In this document: piece by piece, positions 43,202 to 51,818 of the stretch
Numbering within the stretch: position 1 is the first letter of the stretch
How the letters are laid out: the number at the start of each line of letters is the position of its first letter
NCBI GenBank assembly: GCA_963772295.1
Contig: CAVYWO010000003.1
Coordinates: 1-64,000 of the forward strand
Direction of reading: 5' to 3'
Source: AP-15 sp963772295
GTDB taxonomy: Bacteria > Pseudomonadota > Alphaproteobacteria > ATCC43930 > CGMCC-115725
Length of the DNA stretch: 64,000 nucleotides
Notes under the pieces: generated by a model
Databases searched by the model: none
The model's input: only the letters and a program-made list of their open reading frames with translations
Told to the model about the DNA's origin: nothing
Made by a program: the position numbers and the translations under genes

Positions 43202-43418
43202 GCTTTACAAAGATTTACCGATTTTATCATCGCATGCCGCCGACGAGGCGTACATTTGTGACAAGCAGCAACCCACCCGTCCGAGGAGGTCCGGCTGATT
43301 CAACGCCGGATAGATGACGGCTCTTTCGGCTATAAATTCCCTGTCCCGACGGCGCCGGCCCGTGCGGCTGCGACGCCGGAAAATTCGATGCGATCGTGCG
43401 CGCAGATGGACGTCGCGG

Positions 43419-43484
43419 CTCGACCATCATCAACGATATCGGTGCAACATAGACGCCGAAGAGATTGATCTCGGTGAACCTCAC
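43419..43484 (-). pseudogene. DUF1656 (AaeX-like) gene fragment, first 21 codons
   Basis: GTG at 43482-43484 overlaps the stop of the FUSC gene: MRFTEINLFGVYVAPISLMM, V, then unrelated sequence. The fragment matches the first 21 residues of the intact DUF1656 protein at 38277. The helices are lost. It marks a break point in the second AaeXAB-like operon. Confidence 0.7.
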
Positions 43485-45532
43485 CCGGGCTCTCCCGCCT
43501 CGAAATAGGCGGCATGTTGGGTCAGCGCCTCGGACATTGCAAGGATGCTGCCGCGCGCGCGGAGAGCTGCGGCGTCCGGATGGGCGGCTAGCGCATCGTC
43601 AAGCCGGTCGAGGCGGGCGGTCGCGAGCGCGATGTCGCCTCGCCCCAGGGCGGCGAGCGCAACATCCAGCTCGGACCCCAGATCCATGCGGCCGACAATG
43701 CGCCGAAGCTGGAGGATCTCCGTCGCCACGGATAAGGTCGCCATCATTCGTGACCGCTGCAAGGGTTGGGCCTCATCCGGCAATGCCAAGAGCCGGCCAT
43801 ACATGCGGCCTTGCCAGTCTTCTGGTGCCTCCCAGATCCGGCCCTTCGCGAGGCGGCGCAGATCGCGCAAAGCCAATGCCAGCAGCCGGCGCGTCCGGAA
43901 TGCGGGCGACAGCGGTGGTATCATCCGAAACGAACACGCGCCAACGCTCACGCCGATAACGATCGCCAACGCGGCGTTGTAAAATTGTTGGGTGTCGTAA
44001 GTCTGTTGGTTGGCCGGGCCCAGGATCGGCACGAAATTCGCCGCCATCGCGGTAAACATTGCCGTTTGCCACGGCTGGGCCATCCCCGCCCCGGCCGGAA
44101 CCAAGACCAGGCCAATTGCCAGGCTGAAGGCCGGAAAGGTCTCCCGGTTCGGCAGCGCCGCGAACCCGATGACCGCAGCAAAAGCAGCAGTGAGGCTCGT
44201 CCCTATCGTAAAACTCACGGCTGTAGCGTAAGCCTGGTCCGCGCGCGGCGCGAACAGAATGACGCCGATCGCGGCAAAAGTGACGGCCTGCGCGCCGTTC
44301 GGCCATACTGTGACGATCCAGAAAAGCTCCGCGGCGCCGATCACGACGAAAGCGCGCCCGGCATTGACGAGAGAAGGAAGCCAATCGGGCACCCGCAGCC
44401 GAACCCTGCTGCCCCAGGGAACCGGCCGGGCAGGGTCGTCGACGAGCAGGGCCAGCCCGTTCAGCGCGCGTGAGACACCGGCCAGCACTTCAGCAGTCTG
44501 GTCGGCGAGCAGCCGCAGCGACGGCGCGGTTGCCTGCAATGCGATCAGCCGCTGCACTGCCGCTTCGCAAATTCGGCGCAGACCGGCGGGATCGGCTATC
44601 CAGCGCGAGGGTTCGCCCTGTTCCGGCGCCGATCGCAGCTCATCGGGCATGCCTTGCCGAATGGCGTCCGCCTCGTGCCGAGCTCGGTCCGCCGCGAGGC
44701 TCCTCAGATGCGCGGCCACGCGCGCCCAGCTCGCCAAAGCCGCGAACAAACCATTGACGGCCGTCTGCAACACCGGCGAGTGGTAGCGCAGTTGCGAGGA
44801 CTCACCAAAGGCTTCGTCGATCACCGGGTCGAGCGCGATGACACGCCGGGTGAGCTCCCGTCGCACCCGTTGGGTGTCGTCGAAATCGGCTCCGCCAGCA
44901 GCCAATGTGCCGGCAAACCGGCCGGTAATCTCGGACGAAATGGCCGCGAACAACGTGGCTAGCCTGCGCCCGGCTTGGCCGAAATCCGTTACGGTGAGAA
45001 CGACCCCGGCGCAGACGATACCGATGCAGATCTCGCTCGCGCGGTAGACGGCGAGCATGAAGGCCTGCCCGTTCGGGCCGCCGACGGCACCGAGCTGGTC
45101 GCTCGCGATGATCGCGACGGTGTAGCCGGCGAGCGCCGCTGAGTAGGCGGCAAAGTTCTTCAAGAGAGTGGCGACGAAAGCGCAGCCGGCCCCCCACAGT
45201 GCCAAGCCGACGAGAAACGGAGCGCGGTCTTGCGGAAAGCACGCGGTCAGCACGACGGCCGCGACGGCGCCCATCACCGTGCCGATCAGGCGGTACCAGC
45301 CTTTGCGCAGCGACGCGCCGAGATGCGGCTGACACACGATTGCCGCCGAGGTGCCGGCCCAGTAGGCGTTGTCGAGCTCGAGCCAGAACGCAACGTAGAG
45401 CGCGAGGCAGACTGAAGCCCACAGCCGCAACCCAAAGAGCAGCGGCGGCCCCGCAGCCCGCAACCCATCGGCCAGCCAGGCCGCAGGCGATGCAATCGGC
45501 GAACGCGATGCCGGAAGCTCAGCTTGTGTCAT
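43481..45532 (-). CDS. FUSC family transporter (AaeB-like aromatic acid exporter)
   Basis: 683 residues. N-terminal and C-terminal FUSC transmembrane blocks: GPPLLFGLRLWASVCLALYV, AIVCQPHLGASLRKGWYRLI, GTVMGAVAAVVLTACFP, LAGYTVAIIASDQLGAVG; the second half starts LVNAGRAFVVIGAAELFWIV and contains SFTIGTSLTAAFAAVIGFAA, QTYDTQQFYNAALAIVIGVS. Length equals E. coli AaeB (655). It would export p-hydroxybenzoate-like acids with an AaeA adaptor. Its own DUF1656 gene is cut off, and no HlyD gene follows. It may complement the AaeA-like gene at 38488. Intact frame. Confidence 0.85.
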   Translation of the reverse strand: MTQAELPASRSPIASPAAWLADGLRAAGPPLLFGLRLWASVCLALYVAFWLELDNAYWAGTSAAIVCQPHLGASLRKGWYRLIGTVMGAVAAVVLTACFPQDRAPFLVGLALWGAGCAFVATLLKNFAAYSAALAGYTVAIIASDQLGAVGGPNGQAFMLAVYRASEICIGIVCAGVVLTVTDFGQAGRRLATLFAAISSEITGRFAGTLAAGGADFDDTQRVRRELTRRVIALDPVIDEAFGESSQLRYHSPVLQTAVNGLFAALASWARVAAHLRSLAADRARHEADAIRQGMPDELRSAPEQGEPSRWIADPAGLRRICEAAVQRLIALQATAPSLRLLADQTAEVLAGVSRALNGLALLVDDPARPVPWGSRVRLRVPDWLPSLVNAGRAFVVIGAAELFWIVTVWPNGAQAVTFAAIGVILFAPRADQAYATAVSFTIGTSLTAAFAAVIGFAALPNRETFPAFSLAIGLVLVPAGAGMAQPWQTAMFTAMAANFVPILGPANQQTYDTQQFYNAALAIVIGVSVGACSFRMIPPLSPAFRTRRLLALALRDLRRLAKGRIWEAPEDWQGRMYGRLLALPDEAQPLQRSRMMATLSVATEILQLRRIVGRMDLGSELDVALAALGRGDIALATARLDRLDDALAAHPDAAALRARGSILAMSEALTQHAAYFEAGEPG

Positions 45533-45568
45533 CGAGCCTTGCGATCATCCTCGCTCAGCCGATCCTAA

Positions 45569-45876
45569 CAGGGTGCGGAGAAACTCTAGAAGATTGTCAT
45601 TCCGGAGCGCGTCCCCGGACGGCCGGCCCTGGCGGGCCGTTCCGGGGATCGCCCGCGAATCCGGAATCCATGAACACGGGGTCGTGAAATCAATGGCTCG
45701 GCCCGTGTTCTTGCCCCCGGGCTTAGCACCGACGAACCGTCGCCAGCGTAACCCGGGGGCCGGGCCCGACCCCCGGCCGGAGCCTGTCCTCGGGCCGGCC
45801 GAAGGCCGGACCCGGGGGCCGGGGCAAGCTCTGACGGGCCGTCCCGGAATGACGGCCGAGTTTTTCTGCACCCTGC
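45569..45876. repeat. MITE-like repeat with terminal inverted repeats, family B, copy 2
   Basis: Left CAGGGTGCGGAGAAACTCTA and right, inverted, GGCAGGGTGCAGAAAAACTC. The interior, inverted relative to the copy at 14517, holds AATCAATGGCTCGGCCCGTG, TTAGCACCGACGAACCGTCG and CCAGCGTAACCCGGGGGCCG. About 308 bp, with an extra inner arm. No ORF. Confidence 0.7.
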
Positions 45877-45944
45877 CAAGCCGGCAAAGCCGGAACCAAA
45901 CAGGGTAGCATGCGCCGGTAATAGGCAAGCGCGGGTGGCGGAGC

Positions 45945-46440
45945 ATGACGCCACTTTTGACGGGTCGGTATCGAGATCGGCTGGCGGGTGTGCTGTCGTG
46001 CTACGACCGGATCGTGATCACAGGAACCCTGCCTGGAGCGTGCTTTGCCGAGGGGATGACAAAGCTGCTGCGGTCGCGGGGGATACGGATCTTCGATTAT
46101 CCGGCGTTCGCGGCGGAACCGCGTGATCGGGTGCGCTCGGCTGCAGCAACGGTTGCGGCCGCCGCGGGGGTAACGATCGAGCACATCGCCAAGAGCCATG
46201 TCCGCAAGGCGGCTGTCGTCGCCAAGATACTGGCGGCGCGAGGCGATCATCCCGGTCTGGTGCATGTCATCTCGGCAATGGAAGCGTGCGATGCCTACCA
46301 GCCCTGGCACGACAAGCAGACGCACCGGACCTTACTGCGCCCGGACAGCGGCAAGTGTCTGCACTATTACTTCTACTTCATCGATGCCGAGCTCGGGCTG
46401 ATCTATCTGCGCGTGCCGACCCCGGCCTGCGAGGCTGTAA
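45945..46440 (+). pseudogene. Hypothetical protein of unknown family, truncated by repeat DNA
   Basis: About 165 residues: MTPLLTGRYRDRLAGVLSCY, DRIVITGTLPGACFAEGMTK, IFDYPAFAAEPRDRVRSAAA, IEHIAKSHVRKAAVVAKILA, HPGLVHVISAMEACDAYQPW, SGKCLHYYFYFIDAELGLIY. This looks like the N-terminal part of a conserved family seen in proteobacteria; I cannot name a function. After LIYLRVPT the frame runs into repeat sequence (46440 on), so the rest is missing. A good ribosome binding site (GGCGGAGC) precedes the ATG. Confidence 0.6.
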
Positions 46441-46489
46441 TCCCATTGCCGAGCGGCTGGATCAATGCCACGCGTCTCCTCAGGCAGCC

Positions 46490-46660
46490 GCCGCCTGTGG
46501 CGGCGTCTCGAAGGGCGAGGCCTCGCTGCGCGAGGCACCTCAGGATAAGGAATTCCGCGAATGCCGTCAAAGGCTTCCCTCATGCTGAGGAGCGCCCGCA
46601 GGGCGCATCTCGAAGCACGCACCACGCCGATGCAGCCTTGTTTTTGCCGCCTTGGCCAAT
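46490..46660. repeat. CCTCATGCTGAGGAGCGCC-type palindromic repeat, copy 1
   Basis: GGCGAGGCCTCGCTGCGCGA, CACCTCAGGATAAGGAATTC, CTCATGCTGAGGAGCGCCCG, CAGGGCGCATCTCGAAGCAC. Several hairpins with CCTCA/TGAGG arms. The family is very common in alphaproteobacteria. A related copy is at about 54440-54620. Confidence 0.65.
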
Positions 46661-46687
46661 TTCCTGACAGCCTCCTGCGCCGGGGCG

Positions 46688-46762
46688 CGGCGGGAGTGAC
46701 CGCCACCGTGCAGATCGATCCGCAGCTTCGAGCGCCGGCCGATTGAAGCGACCGCCGATGCG
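46688..46762 (+). repeat. 75-bp copy of the 3' end of the HlyD/AaeA-like gene
   Basis: CGGCGGGAGTGACCGCCACC through GCGACCGCCGATGCG equals 39410-39484 with a single mismatch (A to G), including the stop codon and 16 bp beyond it. Translates to VTATVQIDPQLRAPAD, stop. A recent duplication or a rearrangement scar. Confidence 0.85.
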
Positions 46763-46969
46763 GCCTTCCGCAATGGCGGGCCGAATCGACGGATCCGATC
46801 CCGGGCGCGCAGCTTGGCAAACCAGGGGCTCATCCGGGGTTCAGTTTCCCGGCTGTGGATGCCGAGCCCCAGGCCATGCCGCTGCCCGGAAATCTGGATC
46901 CAAGGCCACAGATGGATGTCTTGCAAAGTTAGTCGGATTGACGTACATTTCAGAGGGCTGGAGGTGGCC
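46763..46969. promoter_or_regulatory. Region upstream of the TacA-TacT-type pair
   Basis: About 200 bp without a gene. GTTAGTCGGATTGACGTACA at about 46928-46947 has the look of a promoter region (TTGACG near 46939), followed by CTGGAGGTGGCC, the ribosome binding site of the antitoxin gene. In such loci the antitoxin-toxin complex represses its own promoter here; no operator repeat is evident by eye. Confidence 0.35.
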
Positions 46970-47266
46970 ATGGCGACGACGGCAAAGCGCGACCGACGGC
47001 TTCGAGAACAGCGGCTCGGGTTTCGGGTCGACGAGCCGACAAAGGCTCTGATCGAGCGAGCTGCCCAGCTTGAGCGGCGGAAGCTGACGGATTTCTGCAT
47101 GACGGCCCTCACCGAGGCCGCCCGGCGGACGATCGCGGAGCATGAAACGCTCGTCCTGTCCGACCGGGACAGAGCGGTGTTCTTTGACGCCCTGGTCAAC
47201 CCGCCAGAGCCAAGCGAACGGCTCGAGCGCGCGTTCGCGGAGCACAAGCGCCGGGTCGTATCGTGA
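46970..47266 (+). CDS. DUF1778 (TacA-type) antitoxin
   Basis: 98 residues from ATG 46970; GGAGG is 6 bp upstream. An N-terminal ribbon-helix-helix-like segment (RLREQRLGFRVDEPTKALIE, RAAQLERRKLTDFCMTALTE), then an extended tail (HETLVLSDRDRAVFFDALVN) that in this family wraps the toxin and blocks its active site. Stop directly abuts the start of the GNAT gene. It should repress the operon with the toxin. Confidence 0.85.
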   Translation: MATTAKRDRRLREQRLGFRVDEPTKALIERAAQLERRKLTDFCMTALTEAARRTIAEHETLVLSDRDRAVFFDALVNPPEPSERLERAFAEHKRRVVS

Positions 47267-47791
47267 ATGGAGAAGCGGCCATCGGGAGACCTTCGTACCG
47301 TGCCGCTCGACGCGCGGCACGACCGCGCCGACTTCACTTGCGGGGTGGAGAGCCTGGATCGCTATCTCAAGACCCAGGCCGGCCAGGACGTCCGCCGGAA
47401 GGCGAACGCCGTGTTCGTATTGAGCGAGCGAGGCCAGCCGGCGCGCATCCTGGGCTACCACACGCTTTGCGCGATGGCGATCTCTGAGGGCGACGTTCCG
47501 GAGGCGGCCCGAAGGCACGTCCCGCGCTATCCGTTGGTGAGCGCAACGCTGATCGGGCGGCTGGCCGTCGCGAAGGGTCATCAGGGGCAGCGGCTGGGTG
47601 CGGTTCTCTTGGCGGATGCATTGCAGCGGGCCTTCGACAGCGCCAGCACGGTTGGGTCCTCGATGGTCGTGGTCGACGCACCGGACGAGGCGGCGGCGGG
47701 ATTCTACGCGGCGCACGGGTTCGTGCGATTACCGGACTCGCTTCGGCTCGCGCTGCCGATGCGCATGGCGGGCGGAAGGACTGAACGATAA
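47267..47791 (+). CDS. GNAT acetyltransferase toxin (TacT-type)
   Basis: 174 residues: RTVPLDARHDRADFTCGVES, LDRYLKTQAGQDVRRKANAV, FVLSERG, YHTLCAMAISEGDVPEAARR, LIGRLAVAKGHQGQRLGAVL (acetyl-CoA P-loop, Q/GxGxxL-like), VVVDAPDEAAAGFYAAHGFV. This is the TacT/AtaT-type GNAT that acetylates aminoacyl-tRNA and stops translation. Length is usual. It immediately follows the DUF1778 antitoxin. The active Tyr (FYAAHGF) and P-loop are present, so it is probably functional. Confidence 0.85.
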   Translation: MEKRPSGDLRTVPLDARHDRADFTCGVESLDRYLKTQAGQDVRRKANAVFVLSERGQPARILGYHTLCAMAISEGDVPEAARRHVPRYPLVSATLIGRLAVAKGHQGQRLGAVLLADALQRAFDSASTVGSSMVVVDAPDEAAAGFYAAHGFVRLPDSLRLALPMRMAGGRTER

Positions 47792-47909
47792 TGCCTCTCG
47801 ACACCGGGCCCAGCCAACTGGGGAAGCAGCCGGGGAAGCAGAAAACGGGGCAGCACGGCATGGCGTCGCGGGGGCAGCTGTCGCGGCTCGTCGCGAGCGC
47901 CGTCGAGGC

Positions 47910-48113
47910 CTACCATTTGCCCGGAAATAAGGGCTCGAGCCGCGCCGACAGCGCCGTCGAGCCGACCAGATCGCAGAACACAACCGTCACGCCAAGGTCC
48001 TTCCGATCCTCGCCCGTCAGCCCCGGCAGCACATCGGCGTCGATCTCGTTCTCGCGGAACGCCGGCTCGTACTGCTCCAGCCCCAAGCTCCGCAGCCAAG
48101 CCGAGATCTGCAT
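47910..48113 (-). pseudogene. SAM-domain cyclase gene fragment (N-terminus only, with internal deletion)
   Basis: From ATG 48111-48113: MQISAWLRSLGLEQYEPAFR, ENEIDADVLPGLTGEDRKDL, then directly VTVVFCDLVGSTALSARLEP and a stop. The SAM domain is joined to the first strand of the cyclase domain without the linker and the sequence ends there. It starts 12 bp after the 3' end of the complete cyclase gene on the same strand, like a degraded tandem neighbour. The 118 bp between it and the TacT gene has no gene. Confidence 0.65.
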
Positions 48114-48124
48114 TGCCTCGGGGT

Positions 48125-51100
48125 CTATCCGGCAGCCGCTGCATTCAGGGGTCCGGTAGTCGATCGAACCGCTGTATCGTCCAATTCGTCGAGCAGCGCC
48201 TTGGCATCCTTCAGATCAGCGGTGTCGAAGCCCTCGGTGAACCAGCCGTAGACCGGCGCCAGAAGCTCGCGCGCCTCGGCCGGCTTGCCCTGGTCGCGCC
48301 ACAGCCGGGCGAGGCTGGCGGCGGCGCGCAATTCCCACGACTTCGCCTCCTGCGAACGGGCTCGCTCGATCGCCCGCCGATAGGAAGCTTCCGCCCGATC
48401 CGGAGCGCTCGGGTTCCGCCGGAGGACCAAATCGCCGATCAACCGATGGACTTCCGGCTCCCACAGAGCGTCGCCGGTGCGCTCGAAGTGCACGACCGCG
48501 GCCTCGAGCGCCTTGAGGGCTTCATCGGTATTCCCTTGTTTTTCGAGGCATTGCGCAAATAGAGCGTGCCACACACCCAGGCCCGCCCCGATGCCCATGC
48601 TTCGCAGCTCGGCCAGACCGCTCCGGAAAGCTTCGATGCGATCGTCTGCGCACTGCCCCGTCACCCAAGCGTCGTGCCAGATTTCGAGCATCGAGCCCGC
48701 CGCGCACTCATACGCGAACCCCTGCTCTCTTGCGACCGCCAGAAGCGCCTTGGCCCGCGCGGCCATCAGCGCGGGTTGCCGCCGCTGGATCCTGAGCCGA
48801 GCCTCGTAAAACAAAGCTAAGCACAGGCTGAACGGATGAGCCACCGTCTCGCCCATCGCGAGGGCGGCGAGCCCCCGCTCGGACGCGCGCTCGGGATAGC
48901 CGAGGTACCACAAGGCCAGCAACTCAAAACTCAGGGCGGCCATGGCCGGGTCTACCACCCAAATCTTCGGCCCGCGGTGGCGCTCCGGGTCGTACAGGAC
49001 CCGCACCCGAGCGGCATGAGACGGCACACTCGTGTATCGTCCGGACCACAAGCAAGTAAGGCAAGCGCAGAATTCGGCGAGCAAACCGAAGTCGTCGCTC
49101 CCGAGCTTTGCTGCGAGGTTGAAAAGCTGCCCGGAAAGCTCCGACGCGGTCTCCAGATCTGGTTGAAGCAAATGATAGACCCACAGCCCCATAAGGCTAC
49201 GAAAGAGCTCGGGGGTGTCGCCGGCGCCCGCGCACAACTCCTTGGCTCGGGTGTAGGCGGCCTCCGCCTCGACAGATGTCCACCCTTGTGTGGCAATAAG
49301 GGGGCTGCCGAGCGCGAGGCGGAAGTCGATCTCCCGCGAGATCCACTCGGGCGATTCCGGCAGCGAGTCGATCAGCTCGAGGCCCCTGGTCAAATGGGCG
49401 ATGGCGTCGGCGTTGGCCGAGGCCGCCATCGCCCGCGCCGCGGCGCGGCGATAATAATCGATGGCGGGAGCGGCGAGCCCGGCGGCGGCGTAGTGGTGTG
49501 CGACCAGCTCCGGCTGGGTCTCGGCCACTTCCGGGAATGCGCCTTTGAGCGCCTCAGCGATCCGGGCGTGGAGCGTTCGCCGGTGCTCGCGCAATAGGCC
49601 GGCATAGGCCGCCTCCTGCACCAGCGCATGCTTGAAGGTGTAAACCGCCTCCGGGAGTTCGCCGCGGCCGAACACCAGCTCGGCGCGGACGAGCCGATCC
49701 AGAGCCTCCTGCAGCCGGTCGTCGGGCTGCTGGGCCACGGCGCTGAGCAACGGATAGGAGAACTCGCGGCCGATGGCGGCGCCGATCTGGGCGACCTCGC
49801 GCACCGGCGCCAGGCGATCGAGCCGGGCCATCAGCGAGTCGTGCAGGGTGGTCGGGATCGCCAGCGGCGGCAGCGCGCCGTCGAGCGCGTAATGGCCGTC
49901 CTCCTCGCGCAAGAGGCCGCTTTCGATGATGGTCTTGGTCAGCTCCTCGAGGAACAATGGCACGCCGTCGGTGCGGGCGAGGATCTGCTCGAGGATCTCG
50001 GCCGGCAGCGCCTTGCCGCCGGCCGACCGCGCAACCAGGGTCGCGCCGTCGCGGCGGCCGAGGCGGGCGAGCGGCAGTGTGGTGACATGCGCCTCGGCGG
50101 GCCAGGGCGGGGTGAACTCCGGCCGCGCGGTCACGAGGACCAGCAATGGCAGCCGCGATGCCCGCGCGACGGTCAGGGTCAAGAGCTCGAGCGAGGTCGG
50201 GTCGACCCAATGCGCGTCCTCGAACAGCATCAGCACCGGCTGCCGCGCCGCCAGCCGCGCCATCTGCGCCAGCAGCGCCTCGAGCGTCCGCTCCTTGCGC
50301 CGCTGCGGCGTGAGGTCCGGGAGAGGGTATTTGTCGCCGGTCGGTAGCGACATCCGCTCGGCGATGAACCCGATCTCCCCGGCGCCGGCGTTCGACCGGG
50401 CGAGCAGCGCTTCGAGCTTGGCCAGCCGCGCTTCCGGCGTGTCCTCGCGGCTGAAACCCGCGGCGTGCTCGAGCTGGGTGATGAACGGATGGAGCGCGCT
50501 CGCCTGATGGTGCGGCGAGCAGAAATAGCGCAGCCTCGTATGCGGCTCGCCCGCCGGCTCCTGCAGCATCGCCTGCGCCAGACGCGATTTGCCGATGCCG
50601 GGCTCGCCGATCAGCACCACCACCCGGCCCTCGGCGGTCTTGGCCTGCTGCCAGCGGCGCTGCAACAGCGCCAGCTCTTCGTCGCGGCCGACAAGCGCGG
50701 TCAGCTCTCGCCCGTGCAGCGCCTCGAACCGGCTCTCGGCGGCGCTGCCGCGCACCACCCGCGCGGCCGTCACCGGCGCGCCCAAGCCCTTGAGCTCGAC
50801 CGCACCCAGATCCGCGTACTCGAACAGCCCGCCGGTCAGCCGCCGCGTGCTCGGCGCGATCAGCACGGTCCCCGGCTCGGCCAACGCCTGCAGCCGCGCC
50901 GCGAGGTTCGGCGTCTCGCCGACGACGGACTGCTCCTGCGCCGCACCCTGGCCGATCAGATCGCCGACCACCACCAGACCGGTGGCGATGCCGACCCGCA
51001 CCTGCAGCGGCACCCCGGCCGCGGTGTCGAGCCCCGTCACCGCTTCGACCAGTGCTAGCCCCGTCCGCACCGCCCGCTCGGCATCGTGCTCGTCGGCCCG

Positions 51101-51541
51101 CGGATAACCGAAATAGGCCAGCACCCCGTCGCCCATGTATTTCGCTACAAACCCGCCGGCGCGCTCTATGACACCGGCCGCGCAGCGGTGATAGGCGCCG
51201 ATCACCGCGCGCAAATCCTCGGGGTCGAGCCGCGCCGACAGCGCCGTCGATCCGACCAGATCGCAGAACATCACCGTCAGCTGCCGCCGCTCGGCCTCGA
51301 CCCCCACCCTTCCCTCCCCCGCGGGCGGGGGAGGGTTAGGGAGGGGGCCGCCGACGGGCGCGCCTTCGCGCAGCGCTGCAATCGCCTTCAGCAGCTTCAG
51401 GCTCGGACCGAGCGGCAGGCCGAGCCTCTCCAGATGGGCCTCGGTCAGCTCCGGCAGTACCTCGGCATCGATCTCGTTTTCGCGGAACGTCGGCTCGTAC
51501 CGCTCCAACCCTAGACCGCGAAGCCACGCCGCGATATCCAT
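48125..51541 (-). CDS. SAM domain - adenylate cyclase - AAA/NB-ARC ATPase - TPR regulator
   Basis: 1138 residues. 1-60: sterile alpha motif (AAWLRGLGLERYEPTFRENE, LGPSLKLLKAIA). About 85-260: class III nucleotide cyclase (VMFCDLVGSTALSARLDPED, FVAKYMGDGVLAYFGYP with the two metal-binding Asp, VGIATGLVVVGDL, VVGETPNLAARLQALA). About 285-650: ATPase with Walker A GEPGIGKSRLAQ (about 310) and Walker B VLMLFEDAHW (about 437). About 690-1130: TPR-like helices. Such proteins are cytoplasmic signal integrators; cAMP production is predicted. The linker at about 60-80 contains a PNPPPPAGEGRVG peptide coded by a GC-rich repeat element. Related copy at 58644-61944; SAM fragments around both. Confidence 0.85.
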   Translation of the reverse strand: MDIAAWLRGLGLERYEPTFRENEIDAEVLPELTEAHLERLGLPLGPSLKLLKAIAALREGAPVGGPLPNPPPPAGEGRVGVEAERRQLTVMFCDLVGSTALSARLDPEDLRAVIGAYHRCAAGVIERAGGFVAKYMGDGVLAYFGYPRADEHDAERAVRTGLALVEAVTGLDTAAGVPLQVRVGIATGLVVVGDLIGQGAAQEQSVVGETPNLAARLQALAEPGTVLIAPSTRRLTGGLFEYADLGAVELKGLGAPVTAARVVRGSAAESRFEALHGRELTALVGRDEELALLQRRWQQAKTAEGRVVVLIGEPGIGKSRLAQAMLQEPAGEPHTRLRYFCSPHHQASALHPFITQLEHAAGFSREDTPEARLAKLEALLARSNAGAGEIGFIAERMSLPTGDKYPLPDLTPQRRKERTLEALLAQMARLAARQPVLMLFEDAHWVDPTSLELLTLTVARASRLPLLVLVTARPEFTPPWPAEAHVTTLPLARLGRRDGATLVARSAGGKALPAEILEQILARTDGVPLFLEELTKTIIESGLLREEDGHYALDGALPPLAIPTTLHDSLMARLDRLAPVREVAQIGAAIGREFSYPLLSAVAQQPDDRLQEALDRLVRAELVFGRGELPEAVYTFKHALVQEAAYAGLLREHRRTLHARIAEALKGAFPEVAETQPELVAHHYAAAGLAAPAIDYYRRAAARAMAASANADAIAHLTRGLELIDSLPESPEWISREIDFRLALGSPLIATQGWTSVEAEAAYTRAKELCAGAGDTPELFRSLMGLWVYHLLQPDLETASELSGQLFNLAAKLGSDDFGLLAEFCACLTCLWSGRYTSVPSHAARVRVLYDPERHRGPKIWVVDPAMAALSFELLALWYLGYPERASERGLAALAMGETVAHPFSLCLALFYEARLRIQRRQPALMAARAKALLAVAREQGFAYECAAGSMLEIWHDAWVTGQCADDRIEAFRSGLAELRSMGIGAGLGVWHALFAQCLEKQGNTDEALKALEAAVVHFERTGDALWEPEVHRLIGDLVLRRNPSAPDRAEASYRRAIERARSQEAKSWELRAAASLARLWRDQGKPAEARELLAPVYGWFTEGFDTADLKDAKALLDELDDTAVRSTTGPLNAAAAG

Positions 51542-51699
51542 GCGGCCCTCCCCGTCACCGAGCCGTGGTGGCGCTCGGAAGCCCTAATTCACCACTTAAC
51601 CTCTTGCCCCCGAAGACCAAGGCATCGAGACAGATGGCGATCTGATCGCCGCTCAGAGCCCGACCGAAAATGGCACACGTTGGATCAACAACTTATTCG

Positions 51700-51785
51700 T
51701 CACCCCCGCGAAAGCGGGGGTCCAGGGCAAGCGACGGGACCTCGACCCTGGATTCCCGCTGGCGCGGGAACGACGATATAAGCGT
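51700..51785. repeat. GCGAAAGCGGGGGTCCAGG-type palindromic repeat
   Basis: TCACCCCCGCGAAAGCGGGG, CTCGACCCTGGATTCCCGCT, GGCGCGGGAACGACGATA. A well-known dispersed repeat type of alphaproteobacteria with GCGGG arms. Just before it (51651-51675) is the inverted copy of the motif at about 12944-12968. No gene between 51542 and 51818. Confidence 0.7.
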
Positions 51786-51818
51786 CTGAAATAAATCGAT
51801 TCATTTTGGGTCGGGGTC

